A stretch of 7,413 nt of DNA from Actinomycetota bacterium. Its GTDB lineage: Bacteria > Actinomycetota > Actinomycetes > Nanopelagicales > Nanopelagicaceae. The stretch is from contig WLLM01000033.1 of NCBI GenBank assembly GCA_009700715.1, forward strand, positions 1-7,413. Reading direction: 5' to 3'. Shown here piece after piece: positions 6,313 to 7,413 of the stretch; the first letter of the stretch is position 1; each line of letters starts with the position of its first letter. The notes beneath the pieces are model-generated. The model made no database searches, had not been told where the DNA came from, and was given only the letters and a program-made list of their open reading frames with translations. The translations under genes and the position numbers were made by a program.

Positions 6313-7266
6313 ATGGCACTTCGTTGGGGTTACTTGGGCGCAGGCGGCATTGCTGACATCATCGCTACAGATTTTGGACATGCAGGTTTAAAGATCCAAG
6401 CTGTTGCAACTCGCGATATGGCGCGCACCAACGCCTTCGCCGATAAGTTCAATATCCCGAACCGCCATCCAGATTACGCAGCCCTGGTTACAGATCCTGA
6501 AGTAGATGTAATTTACATTTCTACCGTTCAGACCTTGCACCGCGATCACGCGCTCTTGGCGATTGAAGCTGGCAAGCATGTCTTGCTCGAAAAGCCTTTC
6601 ACCATGAACGCTGCTGATGCTCATGAAATCTATACGGCTGCAAAGCGCAAGAACGTCTTTGTCATGGAGGCGATGTGGACTCGTTTCTTGCCAACCATGA
6701 CGGCAGTCTTTGCGGCGATTAACGCAGGAGAAATCGGTACACCACACTTCGTCTACGCCGATCACAGCCAGTACTTGCCAATCGAAAAAGCACCGCGTTT
6801 ATGGAACCGTGAACAAGGTGGCGGTGCACATTACGATCTTGGAATTTATCCAATGCATATGGCGATTCGCACCCTAGGTTTCCCAGATTCGGTAAGCGGA
6901 AAATCAATCATGACTGACACCGGCGTTGACTCTGCAACTGCCGCTGTACTGCAATACAACAATGGCAGCTTGGCGCTGATCAACTCTTGCATGACCATGG
7001 CTGGCACTCTGACGGCGGCAATTCATGGCGATAAAGGTCGTATCGAAATCGATGGCTGGTTCTTTGAACAGACAACTTTTAGCATCTACGACAACAATCA
7101 TAAATTGGTTCGTACCTATGAAGAGAAAATTTCCGGCCGTGGCATGCAGTATCAAGCGGTTCACGTTGAAGAGTGCATTGCAAAGGGCTTAACTGAAAGT
7201 CCGATTCTTAGCCTTGCTGACACTGTAAAAATCATGGAAGTTATGGAGCAGGTGCACGTCTTCTAA
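6313..7266 (+). CDS. Gfo/Idh/MocA-family NAD(P)-dependent oxidoreductase
   Basis: A 317-residue soluble dehydrogenase. The N-terminal Rossmann fold (about 1-120) begins with WGYLGAGGIAD (5-15). The EKPF motif (93-96) supplies the conserved Lys94. The C-terminal domain has GGGAHYDLGIYPMH (169-182), with Asp175, Tyr179 and His182 near the expected active site. MEAMWTRFLP (118-127) and this GGG motif are most like the dihydrodiol dehydrogenase / D-xylose dehydrogenase branch, so a sugar or cyclic polyol is the likely substrate, but it cannot be fixed. AGGAG (6304-6308) lies 4 nt before the ATG. Only 25 nt separate it from the heliorhodopsin stop, so co-transcription is likely. A TACTTT at 6292-6297 might act as an additional -10. 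No terminator hairpin is seen after the stop codon. Confidence 0.9.
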   Translation: MALRWGYLGAGGIADIIATDFGHAGLKIQAVATRDMARTNAFADKFNIPNRHPDYAALVTDPEVDVIYISTVQTLHRDHALLAIEAGKHVLLEKPFTMNAADAHEIYTAAKRKNVFVMEAMWTRFLPTMTAVFAAINAGEIGTPHFVYADHSQYLPIEKAPRLWNREQGGGAHYDLGIYPMHMAIRTLGFPDSVSGKSIMTDTGVDSATAAVLQYNNGSLALINSCMTMAGTLTAAIHGDKGRIEIDGWFFEQTTFSIYDNNHKLVRTYEEKISGRGMQYQAVHVEECIAKGLTESPILSLADTVKIMEVMEQVHVF

Positions 7267-7273
7267 GGCTTGC

Positions 7274-7303
7274 TTGCTCATTTCTGACTTCTAGCGTTAC
7301 TAT
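7274..7303 (+). promoter_or_regulatory. Promoter of the leader-peptide transcript
   Basis: TTGCTC (7274-7279) and TACTAT (7298-7303) are separated by 18 bp and form the clearest -35/-10 pair in the window. The -10 ends 6 nt before ATG at 7310, so the mRNA should begin at or next to the leader peptide start codon, as for nadE and the heliorhodopsin. Confidence 0.68.
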
Positions 7304-7309
7304 TTATTT

Positions 7310-7357
7310 ATGACACATCGCAGCCTCCTCCTTAGCTGCCGTGGCGGGGCCAAGTAA
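7310..7357 (+). CDS. Leucine-rich attenuator leader peptide, probably of leuA
   Basis: A 15-codon open frame reads MTHRSLLLSCRGGAK and ends with TAA. Three successive Leu codons (CTC CTC CTT, 7325-7333) sit before a Cys-Arg-Gly-Gly stretch. Short Leu-rich leaders before leuA (2-isopropylmalate synthase), regulated by ribosome stalling, are known in Actinobacteria; the naming here rests on that resemblance, since the downstream gene is outside the window. There is no Shine-Dalgarno; the start fits leaderless translation from the promoter at 7274-7303. The RGG codons also form one arm of the following RNA structure, so their sequence is constrained at RNA level. A cysteine-responsive leader is less likely with only one Cys codon. 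Confidence 0.78.
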   Translation: MTHRSLLLSCRGGAK

Positions 7358-7408
7358 CCGGTCCCCTCGCCGCGGGGTTTGTCGCACCGGTAAAACCCGA
7401 CAAAACCC
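7339..7408 (+). promoter_or_regulatory. Four-segment attenuator (mutually exclusive RNA hairpins)
   Basis: Hairpin 1:2 pairs 7339-7349, in the RGG codons, with 7364-7375 (11 bp, one G-T pair, one bulge at 7367); the leader stop codon lies in its loop. Hairpin 3:4 pairs 7375-7384 with 7398-7408 (10 bp, one bulged A). The alternative 2:3 pairs CCGGT (7358-7362) with ACCGG (7386-7390) and CCCC (7363-7366) with GGGG (7374-7377), excluding both others. A ribosome stalled at the Leu codons would cover segment 1 and favour 2:3; free movement would favour 1:2 or 3:4. No T run follows 3:4 within the window, so it may terminate further on or act on translation instead. Confidence 0.7.
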
Positions 7409-7413
7409 AACAA

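Noticed and set aside
6388..6765. 125-codon antisense frame within the oxidoreductase gene
   Set aside because: It is a shadow of the well-supported plus-strand gene, with no ribosome binding site or family motifs.
1..7413. tRNA, rRNA, CRISPR arrays, insertion sequences or phage genes
   Set aside because: No cloverleaf, spaced repeats, transposase or terminal inverted repeats were seen; all long genes are intact housekeeping-type or rhodopsin genes.

Overview
The window looks like a chromosomal segment of a free-living, probably freshwater, actinobacterium of moderate GC, most plausibly of the Nanopelagicales (acI) type. Four things point there: a heliorhodopsin directly behind a GlnA2-type glutamine synthetase, a panB/nadE/glnA2 neighbourhood of actinobacterial type, several promoters placed for leaderless transcripts, and a leucine-rich attenuator peptide of the kind found before leuA in Actinobacteria. 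The taxon is an inference from gene content; no marker gene is present.

Layout. Positions 1-40 (minus strand) probably hold the first 13 codons of a Lys/Ala-rich protein that runs off the left edge. Positions 41-266 are AT-rich and non-coding, with a long T tract and one arm of a ~27-bp imperfect direct repeat. On the minus strand panB (ketopantoate hydroxymethyltransferase) is followed after 5 nt by an MFS exporter-like gene that starts with GTG. A 75-bp divergent region separates panB from a plus-strand series: nadE (glutamine-dependent NAD+ synthetase), glnA (GlnA2-type glutamine synthetase), a heliorhodopsin, and a Gfo/Idh/MocA-family oxidoreductase. The right end (7274-7413) carries a promoter, a 15-codon leader peptide with three consecutive Leu codons, and a set of mutually exclusive RNA hairpins. 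This is an attenuator for a gene just outside the window, probably leuA.

How the parts may work together. The theme is nitrogen and cofactor metabolism. NadE uses glutamine as its nitrogen donor, GlnA2-type enzymes make glutamine or gamma-glutamyl amides, and heliorhodopsin from this bacterial group has been reported to bind and modulate glutamine synthetase. The synthetase here lacks the adenylylation loop used by GlnE and has Ala in place of the second Ser of the ammonium-site DGSS motif. A GTAACAC heptamer stands upstream of both glnA and the heliorhodopsin, once as part of a GlnR-like GTAAC-N6-GTAAC box. nadE, the heliorhodopsin and the leader peptide each have a TACTNT hexamer exactly 6 nt before ATG, which indicates leaderless mRNAs and fixes their starts.

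The strongest points for follow-up are the heliorhodopsin/GlnA2 pair with its shared upstream motif, and the complete attenuator at the right edge.
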